Below, piece by piece: positions 1 to 7,436 of a stretch of DNA of 12,224 nt; position 1 is the first letter of the stretch, and every line of letters begins with the position of its first letter. The notes under the pieces are model-generated. The model was not told the origin of the DNA and made no database searches. It saw only the letters and a program-made list of their open reading frames with translations. The DNA is taken from contig NZ_CALHIK010000010.1 of assembly GCF_938030785.1 (NCBI RefSeq), positions 1 to 12,224 of the forward strand, in the 5' to 3' direction. Made by a program: the position numbers and the translations under genes. The stretch is from an uncultured Campylobacter sp. Lineage in GTDB: Bacteria; Campylobacterota; Campylobacteria; Campylobacterales; Campylobacteraceae.

Positions 1-78
1 GACTTATCGCAGTCTGGCACGTCTTTCATCGCCTCTACTAGCCAAGGCATCCACCGTTCGCTCTTAGTAGCTTACCTT
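1..78 (-). rRNA. 23S ribosomal RNA, 5' end only
   Basis: Read on the minus strand, the segment starting near position 76-78 begins GGTAAGCTACTAAGAGCG and continues through ACGGTGGATGCCTTGGC and GAGGCGATGAAAGACGTGC, which is the conserved 5' end of bacterial 23S rRNA. Only the first ~78 nt lie in the window and the gene runs off the left edge. The exact 5' nucleotide is uncertain by a few bases. It follows 16S and tRNA-Ala on the same strand, in standard rrn order. Confidence 0.95.
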
Positions 79-713
79 TTATATATTTTTTACTTCGCAG
101 ACCGGCAAAGCCGCTCTTTGCGATGGGGAGCTTCGCTCCCTCAACCCACCTAAAGCACAGCAACGCTTTCGGCGTTGCCGTAAAATTCATATTAAAAGAA
201 ACTCATTTAGGATTAGGTCCGTAAAAAATACTTAGACTATTTATATATTCTAATTCGCATTACTTCCTTGTTAAAGATAAAATCGATCTAACTAAGCTAG
301 TTGGTTTAGGATAAGAGCTTTTAAATATATGCCCTATCTTTAAAACCGAAGCGTTAAATTTATTCTATAGTATTTGATTAACTCGAATTAAGACGGAAAG
401 AGATCAAACTCATAAAGTAAGTTAGGCTCTATAAGCGTGTATTGATCTTAGCTTTTAGCTTTGGATAACATAATAAGGCTAAAGGCTTGGCATCACTTCG
501 AATAATCAAAGCTTTAACAAGTCCTGTAAAATTGTTTTATTAAAACTTGATTGTGACTTTAACAATGGTACTTTAAAGAACATTTAGGGTAAACCTAAAT
601 AGAAAATTTTAAGTTATGGTAGCTTGATCAAATTTATTAAATTTAACAAACCGCTCTGTTTGAGTAAAACCGAGTTAAAATTCTCTATTTAGATCTACGT
701 TGCAAATATCTTA
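79..713 (-). other. 16S-23S internal transcribed spacer, tRNA-Ala to 23S part
   Basis: This is about 635 nt of AT-rich transcribed spacer between tRNA-Ala and 23S. I scanned both strands for tRNA hallmarks (T-loop GTTCGA with its stem, CCA end, an Ile GAT anticodon arm) and found none, so the usual tRNA-Ile partner is not here. The only clear structure is the hairpin/boxA module at 95-181 next to 23S. The rest (about 182-713) shows no open frame or conserved element I recognise. It probably also carries one arm of the 23S processing stem, whose partner would lie beyond the left edge. Confidence 0.8.
95..181 (-). promoter_or_regulatory. boxB-boxA-like antitermination module before 23S
   Basis: In transcript direction there is first a 10-bp hairpin (ACGGCAACGC at 181-172, loop CGAAA, GCGTTGCTGT at 166-157) containing one G-U wobble. 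Its 3' arm runs straight into TGTGCTTTA (159-151), close to the rrn boxA consensus TGCTCTTTA. Two further hairpins follow, GGGAGC-GAA-GCTCCC (140-126) and a stem closed by TCGCA/TGCGA (123-95), before 23S starts about 17 nt later. The same layout occurs ahead of 16S at 2651-2738. In known rrn operons boxA RNA recruits NusB-S10 to prevent Rho termination, and leader and spacer each carry one. The function here is inferred from order, position and paired occurrence. Confidence 0.65.
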
Positions 714-789
714 TGGTGGAGAATAGCGGGATCGAACCGCTGACCTCCTGCGTGCAAAGCAGGCGCTCTCCCAGCTGAGCTAATTCCCC
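714..789 (-). tRNA. tRNA-Ala (anticodon TGC)
   Basis: The minus strand from 789 to 714 folds as a complete 76-nt tRNA. The acceptor stem GGGGAAT pairs with ATTCTCC with one G-U. The D arm is GCTCAGCTGGGAGAGC, the anticodon stem-loop is CCTGCTTTGCACGCAGG with TGC in the loop, and the T arm is CAGCGGTTCGATCCCGCTA. An encoded ACCA 3' end is present. It sits between 16S and 23S, the usual place for tRNA-Ala in Campylobacter rrn operons, and would be cut from the rRNA precursor by RNase P and 3' nucleases. Confidence 0.98.
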
Positions 790-1128
790 ATCTTCGCTTA
801 TCTTTTTTCCTTATACTTTGTCAGTTTTTGCAAAAATCGGCGTTGCGTATATCTAATACGCTGCTTGATTTTCTTAAAACTTCCTCGTCTAAGAAAAAAA
901 TCTAAACAAATCTATTTTAAAAATATAAAATAGATTGTATTAAGCAATTAATTCTTACTTTAATATATTAAGGAAAATAGCTTATAAAGTACAAGACTAA
1001 AATTTAATCTTGTCCGTCAATCTCTCAAACCTAAACAAGCTCGATTGAGCATGCTTAGAGCTAATCATACGTTAGCGCTAAGACTTTATGATAGATACCT
1101 TGTGAGAGGATATCTATTTGTACTCTAG
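790..1128 (-). other. 16S to tRNA-Ala spacer
   Basis: This is about 339 nt of AT-rich transcribed spacer with no coding potential. It holds a hairpin just after the 16S 3' end (atagatacc 1091-1099 against ggatatctat 1108-1117, one bulged base), a 10-bp palindrome TTAGCGCTAA around 1072-1081, and the 3' arm of the 16S processing stem at 1016-1050. I saw no promoter or terminator. Confidence 0.75.
1016..1050 (-). repeat. 16S processing stem, 3' arm
   Basis: This segment is the imperfect reverse complement of leader positions 2922-2958. Matching blocks are GTCAATC, the core CTAAACAAG and TCGATTGAGC, separated by short mismatched or bulged stretches. In rRNA precursors such distant complementary flanks pair to form the stem that RNase III cuts to release pre-16S. 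The pairing is seen directly; the RNase III role is inferred from position on both sides of 16S. Confidence 0.75.
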
Positions 1129-2643
<1,515 letters not shown>

Positions 2644-2650
2644 TTTGATT

Positions 2651-2738
2651 TCGCAGACTAGCGAAGCTAGTCTTTGCGACCAAAGAGCTACGCCCTTTGG
2701 AAACCTCTAAAGCACACCGCTTCTATCGGAAGCGGCGT
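2651..2738 (-). promoter_or_regulatory. boxB-boxA-like antitermination module before 16S
   Basis: In transcript direction: a 10-bp hairpin (ACGCCGCTTC at 2738-2729, loop CGATA, GAAGCGGTGT at 2723-2714), overlapped at its 3' end by TGTGCTTTA (2716-2708). Then a 9-bp hairpin follows (arms 2700-2692 and 2688-2680), then a 12-bp hairpin GACTAGC-TTC-GCTAGTC closed by TCGCA/TGCGA (2679-2651), ending about 8 nt before 16S. It matches the spacer module at 95-181 in order, with different stem sequences but the same pairing, including the G-U wobble and the outer AC/GU pairs. The boxA role is inferred from known rrn antitermination sites. Confidence 0.65.
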
Positions 2739-2921
2739 ATATTATGCAGATAAAACCTATTATCCGCATAGTTAAATTTAAAAACCAACGTTTAGTCGGT
2801 TTAGATCCAAATAATTGAATCAAGCTTTAGAGAGTCGATATGAAGTTTTTAATCTAAAAACTTTATGTTTTGTAACATTGTTTTTATGAACTTAAATCCT
2901 TTAACGGATCTAAATCCATAG

Positions 2922-2958
2922 GCTCAATCGATCACTTGTTTAGATTTCAAAGATTGAC
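2922..2958 (-). repeat. 16S processing stem, 5' arm
   Basis: This is the leader partner of 1016-1050. Plus-strand gctcaatcga, cttgtttag and gattgac are the reverse complements of blocks in the 3' flank of 16S. The two arms lie about 280 nt before and 80 nt after mature 16S and would close the whole gene into one loop. Its presence in the leader requires transcription to start to its right, in agreement with the promoter at 3076-3081. Confidence 0.75.
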
Positions 2959-3075
2959 TAAAGATATTTGTTTTTAACAGTTGAAATTTTAAAAAACGCG
3001 TTCGCTAAAAGGCTAAAACTACTAGGACTTAAGACTTAAGGAAGCAGGTTCGGCTCGGTGCGAAACAGAATTGTG

Positions 3076-3081
3076 ATTATA
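3076..3081 (-). promoter_or_regulatory. rrn promoter, -10 TATAAT
   Basis: The minus strand reads CTCTTGTATAATCAC, a perfect TATAAT. No good -35 hexamer lies 16-18 bp upstream, which is normal for Campylobacter sigma-70 promoters. Transcription would start near 3069, giving a leader of about 425 nt that includes the whole processing stem. A second minus-strand TATAAT at 3332-3337 could be a further upstream rrn promoter. Confidence 0.55.
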
Positions 3082-3109
3082 CAAGAGCGATGCTTAAAGG
3101 GGGCTGAAT

Positions 3110-3330
3110 AGGCATTAGAAATTTTAAAAAACGATTTGGAAAATTTTAAATTTCATAAATGAAATTTTATGCTTAGCATGCCTGATATAAATTCATCTCC
3201 GCCCTCCAATAAAAATTTTATAAATTTCACAGGCGACCGCATCCAAAAATTCAAAATTTCATCATATTTACGACCGCTGACCGCCACCCCATTCGCGCAT
3301 AAAACCCGCTTGCAAAACACTTAAGCGCAC
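3110..3330. other. gene-free AT-rich spacer between rrn and the DUF4149 gene
   Basis: No open frame is supported here. The only structure I see is a 9-bp near-perfect palindrome aaatttcat-aa-atgaaattt (3148-3167). The region separates the divergent rrn and DUF4149 promoters. Confidence 0.5.
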
Positions 3331-3353
3331 GATTATAAGATTTCGCTATAATC
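3331..3353. promoter_or_regulatory. divergent -10 elements in a 7-bp inverted repeat
   Basis: GATTATA (3331-3337) and TATAATC (3347-3353) are perfect inverted repeats 9 nt apart. On the plus strand 3347-3352 is TATAAT, so the DUF4149-ybgC transcript would start near 3359, about 25 nt before the ATG at 3384. On the minus strand 3337-3332 is also TATAAT, with CGGACA 17 bp upstream as a possible -35, pointing into the rrn leader. The plus promoter is well placed. The minus one is a candidate for an upstream rrn promoter. Confidence 0.5.
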
Positions 3354-3372
3354 ATGTCCGATTTAAAATTTA

Positions 3373-3378
3373 AAAGGA
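3373..3378 (+). promoter_or_regulatory. Shine-Dalgarno that sets the DUF4149 start
   Basis: AAAGGA lies 5 nt before the ATG at 3384. The upstream in-frame ATG at 3354 has no such site and overlaps the likely -10 box (3347-3352), so it would not be in the mRNA. This decides for 3384. Confidence 0.75.
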
Positions 3379-3383
3379 CTTTT

Positions 3384-3908
3384 ATGCGCGCAATTTTTTC
3401 TATCTATATCTTCATCATCGCAGCCCTTATCGGCATTGAGCTCTCGCTCGGCGCACTCGTCGCGCCCGTGGTATTTTTCCCGCAGCAGATTATCGGAGAG
3501 GGCGTGCTATCGCACTTTCAAAGCGGCAAGCTAATGAGCGAGATCTTCGTAAAATACGGCGGCATCCTCATCGCAGTCTCGATCATCTGCCTCGTTTTTG
3601 AGATGATAAATTTCAACAACAACAAATCCCAATCCTTTCGCTTGCGCCTTTCGACCTTGATGCTGACGCTCATAAATATCATACTTGCCCTACTTTTCGT
3701 GCTTTACTTTACTGACTACGTCATAAATGCCCAAAAGATCGGTGCAGAAGCGACGACGACGCCGGAATTTGCCCAAATCCACGCGGCTAGCGAGTGGTGC
3801 ATGAAACTCATCATCGTGTTTCAAACGGTGCTGTTTTTCGCAAAAATCCTTCCCACCTTAGCCGCGAAAAAGGCAGCACCGGAGCAAAGCGCAGCCGATG
3901 CAGATTAA
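3384..3908 (+). CDS. DUF4149-family inner-membrane protein
   Basis: The product is a 174-residue, strongly hydrophobic protein with about four membrane segments, near residues 3-31, 58-77, 92-115 and 138-158. The first helix ends in LGALVAPVVFFP and is followed by GKLMSEIFVKY, a layout I associate with DUF4149 (TMEM205-like) proteins of unknown function. The C-terminal tail is short, charged and Ala-rich, probably cytoplasmic. The start at 3384 is chosen for its AAAGGA site and because the TATAAT box covers the earlier ATG at 3354. The last 11 nt overlap the ybgC start, so the two are almost certainly co-transcribed and translationally coupled. The family assignment rests on memory of the motif. 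The membrane nature is clear from the sequence. Confidence 0.8.
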   Translation: MRAIFSIYIFIIAALIGIELSLGALVAPVVFFPQQIIGEGVLSHFQSGKLMSEIFVKYGGILIAVSIICLVFEMINFNNNKSQSFRLRLSTLMLTLINIILALLFVLYFTDYVINAQKIGAEATTTPEFAQIHAASEWCMKLIIVFQTVLFFAKILPTLAAKKAAPEQSAADAD

Positions 3909-4293
3909 AATTTACTACGAAGACACCGACGCGCAGGGCATCGTGTATCACGCCAACTACATAAAATTTTGCGAGCGGGCGCGCAGCGAAGCGCTTATGC
4001 AGGTCGGGGTAGACTTCGCGCGCACAGACGCACACTTCGTAGTTAGCGAGCTTTGCGCTAAATTTCTCCGCCCCGCGCACCTCGGCGATACGCTTGAAAT
4101 TCGTACGAGTCTAGCCGCGCTCAAAAACGCCAGCGCCCTTTTGCGGCAAGAAATTTACAAGATCAAAGATATTAAAAACGCGGATTTTAGCGAGTTTTTA
4201 TACGCACAGGACGTAAAGATCGCCTTCGTAAAAGACGGCAAGCCGATCAAATTTAGCGCCGAAATTTTAGAATTTTTCAAATCTTTGAGATAA
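3898..4293 (+). CDS. ybgC: YbgC-type acyl-CoA thioesterase
   Basis: This 131-residue protein is full length for the single hot-dog-domain 4-hydroxybenzoyl-CoA thioesterase/YbgC family. Such enzymes hydrolyse the thioester of acyl-CoA or acyl-ACP in the cytoplasm. The N-terminus has the family signature YYEDTDAQGIVYHANYIKF (residues 6-24), with Asp11 in the place of the catalytic Asp and His18 in the conserved VYHANY. The central helix FCERARSEAL and the later LRPAHLGDTLEI strand also fit. In many bacteria ybgC stands beside tol-pal; here it instead follows a DUF4149 gene with an 11-nt overlap. The ribosome site is weak (GGAG at 3881-3884), consistent with coupling to the upstream gene. The natural substrate cannot be read from the sequence. 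Confidence 0.92.
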   Translation: MQIKIYYEDTDAQGIVYHANYIKFCERARSEALMQVGVDFARTDAHFVVSELCAKFLRPAHLGDTLEIRTSLAALKNASALLRQEIYKIKDIKNADFSEFLYAQDVKIAFVKDGKPIKFSAEILEFFKSLR

Positions 4294-4771
4294 ATTTATT
4301 TCGCGGGTTCAAATTTCCTAGTCGTGTGCGGCGCAAACATAGCGCAGACCGGCTTTTAGCGCAAAAGCCATGAAATACGCAGAGCTCTTGGGCGGTAATA
4401 AAATTTGCGGGCTAAATAAAAATTTTACGACATAGAATTTTGCTCGGCATTGAGGTTTAAATTTAACGCTACGCCGCGACATAAACCCTTCACGCGCCCG
4501 AGATAGAAAACAAAATTTGAAATATCGAAATTTTGCAATGGCGTTAAATTTTGCCCTACTCCGCCGCTTTATGAAATTTTCTCGCTTTTAAATTTAAACT
4601 CGCCGCAGATCGAGTCTGTGTTTTGCCTCGCTAAAATCCCGCTAGTCCGTGAAATTTAAGCAGGTCAAATTCGCCCCGTCCGCTCGCCCGCCGTAACAAA
4701 AATCACGATGCGCGTGCAAAAAGCTACGCGCAAAATCAAAACGGCGCGCAAAGAAAGCGCCAAAATGCGCC
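4294..4771. other. gene-free stretch between convergent operons
   Basis: About 478 nt lie between the 3' ends of ybgC (plus) and the UDG homologue (minus). No frame is supported on either strand. The stretch is rich in AAATTT/TTTAAA words. Visible hairpins are ggctttt-agcgc-aaaagcc (4351-4369), tgcgcgt/acgcgca (4709-4732) and ggcgc/gcgcc (4743-4761). The first lacks a following T tract. I found no repeat, tRNA or mobile-element end. Confidence 0.6.
4728..4761 (-). terminator. possible terminator of the minus-strand operon
   Basis: Starting 10 nt after the UDG stop, the minus strand reads GGCGC-TTTCTTTGC-GCGCC followed by GTTTTGATTTTG. This is a 5-bp GC-only stem with a broken T tract, weak but placed where the operon should end. 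A second hairpin (4709-4732) follows. Confidence 0.4.
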
Positions 4772-5428
4772 TCACAGCAGCTCTTTTATCTTTTGCAGAT
4801 CCTCTTTGAAAAGCTCCGCCTTGCTCGGATTTTGCGCGATGAATGCGGGATCGAAGCTCGGCACGAAGCTGATGCCACCCTCGTTAAAGACCGAGCCGTG
4901 CAGCGCGTCCATGCCCGCTAGATCGCCGTTTCGTAGCACGATTTTACAGCAAATTTCGCCCAGGCAGAGCACGACTTTGGGCTTTAAAATTTTGATCTCA
5001 TCGGTTAGATAGGGCGCGCATTTTAAAATTATTTCCAAGCTTATACGCCTATTTTGCGGCACTGCGCACCTTATCAAAAAGCTAAAATAAATTTCTTCCG
5101 GCGCGCAAATTTGATCCAGCGCCGCTTCAATCTCAGCCTCCAAACCGCCGCCAAAACCCCAGTCGGCGCCCGGCGCAAGAGCCACGATCATAAGTTTTAT
5201 ATTCGCGGGAGTTTTAAAATTTTTGATAGTTTTGAAATTTTTAAAATTTTGCTCGCTAGAGCTCGTGCGCGTTTTGGCAAGCTCGCAGAGGTTGCACTCG
5301 GCGGTAGCGGATTTTAGCGCATCCAGCGCCTTAAAGAATCGCGCGCCGCCGCTTAAAATTTCAGCACTTACGTAGCGGTAGCCGAATGCTTTGTAATAAA
5401 GCAGCCTGCGTAGTTGCGAGCTTTGCAC
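4772..5428 (-). CDS. uracil-DNA glycosylase family 4-like protein with altered active site
   Basis: The 218-residue product resembles the Fe-S family 4 uracil-DNA glycosylases, which remove uracil from DNA for base-excision repair. All four cluster cysteines are in family spacing: C45 and C48 (ECNLCELAKTRT), C121 (RCAVPQNR) and C137 (KCAPYL). The KPKVVLCLGE strand (149-158) also fits. The catalytic loops are unusual. The usual GExPGxxEDxxGxPFVG loop reads ALAPGADWGFGGG (83-95) and lacks the normal acidic positions, and the HPS loop reads SFDPAF with Asp193 for His. A low-complexity NFKNFKTIKNFK stretch (61-72) is inserted after the first Cys pair. The start codon is GTG, 7 nt after the prmC stop, so it is the operon's last gene. 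It may be a divergent enzyme or a DNA-binding paralogue without glycosylase activity. Confidence 0.8.
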   Translation of the reverse strand: MQSSQLRRLLYYKAFGYRYVSAEILSGGARFFKALDALKSATAECNLCELAKTRTSSSEQNFKNFKTIKNFKTPANIKLMIVALAPGADWGFGGGLEAEIEAALDQICAPEEIYFSFLIRCAVPQNRRISLEIILKCAPYLTDEIKILKPKVVLCLGEICCKIVLRNGDLAGMDALHGSVFNEGGISFVPSFDPAFIAQNPSKAELFKEDLQKIKELL

Positions 5429-5435
5429 GGCGCGC

Positions 5436-6236
5436 CTACGATCTGTTTAAATTTCGCGCGACGAATCCGCGATCAAACTGCGCCAAATCTTTGTAAAATT
5501 CCGCCCTAAAGCCCTGCTCGCGTAAAAACGCCGACAAGCTCTGCTTTTGATCGTAGCCCATCTCGCAGGCTAGAAATTTTGCGCGCCGTGCGGCGATCAG
5601 CACGATGCGTTTTAAAATTTCATCCCCCCGCTCGCCGCCAAACAGCGCCTGTTTCGGCTCCTGCAGCACGCGCGCATCCAATGCGTAGGAGTTTGCGATG
5701 TAGGGCGGATTTGAGACGATGAGATCAAACTCGCCCGCGATCTCATCTGCGTAGGCGCAGTGCACGAACTCGACGTCTGCGCCCAAATTTGCGGCATTTA
5801 CGCGCGCCACCTCAAGCGCATCCGCGCTGATGTCGCTAGCCGTGATGCGGCAAGCGGGAAGTAGCTTTTTTAAGCAGATAGCGATTATACCGCTGCCCGT
5901 GCCGATCTCGCAAATGCGCGGCTCGCCCAAGCTCTGCGCCAAAGTAAGCGCCTTTTTTACTAAAATTTCGGTCTCGCAGCGCGGTATCAGCACCCGCTCG
6001 TCGACGTAAAATTTAAAGCCCATAAACTCGCAGCTTTGCGTGATGTATTCAAGCGGGCGGCCGTCTTTAAATTCAACGATCTTGGCGCGAAATTCCGCTT
6101 CATGCGCGAGCTCTTCCGAGCATTTTAGCACGAGCTGCTCATCGCTAAGTCGCTCGCAAAGCTTTAAAATTTCGCGCGCGACATATTTTGAGCCGCACTG
6201 CTGCAAGCCCCATCTTAGCGCCTCAGCGATCCTCAT
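5436..6236 (-). CDS. prmC: PrmC, release-factor glutamine N5-methyltransferase
   Basis: This 266-residue cytoplasmic SAM-dependent methyltransferase modifies the Gln of the GGQ motif in release factors RF1 and RF2. Counting from the ATG at 6236, it has an N-terminal helical domain (about 1-75), the VLIPRCETE segment (82-90; usually VLIPRPETE, so Pro is replaced by Cys), SAM motif I EIGTGSG (110-116), DISADAL, the catalytic SNPPYI (175-180), and the typical EPKQALFGG (193-201). Length and all key motifs are normal. A TTG codon lies directly before the ATG (6237-6239) and could also start it, but the ATG is preferred. The gene overlaps the end of the upstream protease by 14 nt and is followed 7 nt later by the UDG homologue, so it belongs to a tight operon. 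Confidence 0.95.
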   Translation of the reverse strand: MRIAEALRWGLQQCGSKYVAREILKLCERLSDEQLVLKCSEELAHEAEFRAKIVEFKDGRPLEYITQSCEFMGFKFYVDERVLIPRCETEILVKKALTLAQSLGEPRICEIGTGSGIIAICLKKLLPACRITASDISADALEVARVNAANLGADVEFVHCAYADEIAGEFDLIVSNPPYIANSYALDARVLQEPKQALFGGERGDEILKRIVLIAARRAKFLACEMGYDQKQSLSAFLREQGFRAEFYKDLAQFDRGFVARNLNRS

Positions 6237-7431
6237 CAAGCTCTCTTATGCGCTCATACAGGCTCGGGTGCGAATGATACACCGCGGCGTAAATTTTATG
6301 AGCGAGCGGAAACGCCTTGTTTTCGCTGCCCAGCTTCTTTAGCGCGCCGATCATGCTCTCTTTATCCTGCATGCTCGCGCCATGCCGGTCTGCGCTAAAT
6401 TCGTGCATGCGGCTAAGCTTGGAGATTACGGGCTCAAAAAACGCATGCAAAATCGGCGCAAACAAAATCATAAAAACCAGCGTCGCGCCGCCGTCCGCGT
6501 TAAGTCCTAGCGCGCCGAACACGCCTGCGGGGAGGTTTCCGAATACCGCGAACGTCGCGCCCAAAAGCACGAAGCTAAGCACTAAATTTTTCAAAACATC
6601 GCCGTGTTTGAAATGCCCGAGCTCGTGCCCTAAAACGGCCAAAATTTCATCCTCGCTCAGCTTTTCGATGAGCGTGTCGAAGAGCACGACCTTTTTCGTT
6701 GCGCCGAAGCCGCCGAAATAGGCGTTTAGGCGCTTGTCGCGCTTGCTTGCGTCGATCGTAAAAACGCCGCTACTTTTAAAGCCGCAGCGCTGCAAAAGCC
6801 CCTCTATGCGCTCTTTGAGTTCGCCGTGCTCTAGCGGCTGCATTTTATTAAACAGCGGCGCGATAACGGTCGGATATATTAAATTTATCAGTAAAATCAC
6901 GCCGAAGCTTAGCAAAAAGCCCCAGACCCACCAGTGCGCGCCCAGGCTGTTTACGCAAAAAACGAGCGCAGAGGCTACCGCAAAGCCAAAAACCAGCGTG
7001 AGCGCAAGCGATTTTAGCGCGTCTTTTACGAAAACGGCGGGCGTTATCGTGGAAAAGCCTAGGCGTCTGTCTTTGACGAAGGTTTTGTAAATCTCAAGCG
7101 GAAACGCCGCCGCGCCGCCGATGATTAAAAACGCCGTTACAAAGCAGCTCCCCGCCAAAATTCCATCGCCCGCTAGATCATATATCGCGCGCTGTAACGC
7201 GCCCGCGCCCGCGAGTATCCAAATAAGCGCTACCGCAAACGAAAAGCAGTGCGAAAATATATTAAATTTTAAATTTACCGCGCCGACCTCGCCCGCCTTG
7301 CGATAATCCTCCTCGCTAAGCACCACCGCAGGCTCCTTTAGCTTGGCGCGGATGAAGCTCAACTCAAGCAGATCGAGCGAAATTTTATAAATCGTGTAAA
7401 GCGCGTATAAAAAGATCAAAAACCAAACCAT
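6223..7431 (-). CDS. Ste24-like M48 zinc metalloprotease, membrane-bound
   Basis: The 402-residue integral membrane protease is of the M48A (CAAX protease/Ste24) type. It has hydrophobic segments near residues 1-20, 58-80, 90-112, 140-162, 168-192, 284-305 and 315-335. The zinc site is HELGH at 269-273, with Glu344 in RMHEFSADRHG as the likely third ligand. SHPSLYERI (387-395) is the C-terminal Ste24 motif. The N-terminal region with EIYKTFVKDRRLGFS is also typical and separates it from the shorter HtpX. Bacteria usually lack CAAX prenylation, so the substrate is probably misfolded or membrane proteins, by analogy with other M48 enzymes. The ATG is 5 nt after the ABC-F stop, and the 3' end overlaps prmC by 14 nt. 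Confidence 0.92.
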   Translation of the reverse strand: MVWFLIFLYALYTIYKISLDLLELSFIRAKLKEPAVVLSEEDYRKAGEVGAVNLKFNIFSHCFSFAVALIWILAGAGALQRAIYDLAGDGILAGSCFVTAFLIIGGAAAFPLEIYKTFVKDRRLGFSTITPAVFVKDALKSLALTLVFGFAVASALVFCVNSLGAHWWVWGFLLSFGVILLINLIYPTVIAPLFNKMQPLEHGELKERIEGLLQRCGFKSSGVFTIDASKRDKRLNAYFGGFGATKKVVLFDTLIEKLSEDEILAVLGHELGHFKHGDVLKNLVLSFVLLGATFAVFGNLPAGVFGALGLNADGGATLVFMILFAPILHAFFEPVISKLSRMHEFSADRHGASMQDKESMIGALKKLGSENKAFPLAHKIYAAVYHSHPSLYERIRELDEDR

Positions 7432-7436
7432 CGCGC

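Larger units (their letters stand above)
2644..3069 (-). other. rRNA operon leader
   Basis: This is the transcribed leader from the proposed start near 3069 to the 16S 5' end, about 425 nt. It holds the 5' arm of the 16S processing stem (2922-2958), an AT-rich hairpin (aagttttt 2843-2850 against aaaaactt 2856-2863), and the boxB/boxA-like module at 2651-2738. No protein-coding frame is supported. Confidence 0.65.

Noticed and set aside
3354..3383. Earlier ATG for the DUF4149 protein, adding ten residues
   Set aside because: The TATAAT box at 3347-3352 touches this ATG, so it would not be in the transcript, and there is no ribosome site. The ATG at 3384 has AAAGGA at proper distance.
3811..4080. 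Minus-strand frame across the DUF4149/ybgC junction
   Set aside because: It is antisense to a clear YbgC coding sequence with intact catalytic motif and has no family features.
4351..4369. Hairpin ggctttt-agcgc-aaaagcc as the ybgC terminator
   Set aside because: A perfect 7-bp stem but no T tract follows on the plus strand, so I did not list it as a terminator.
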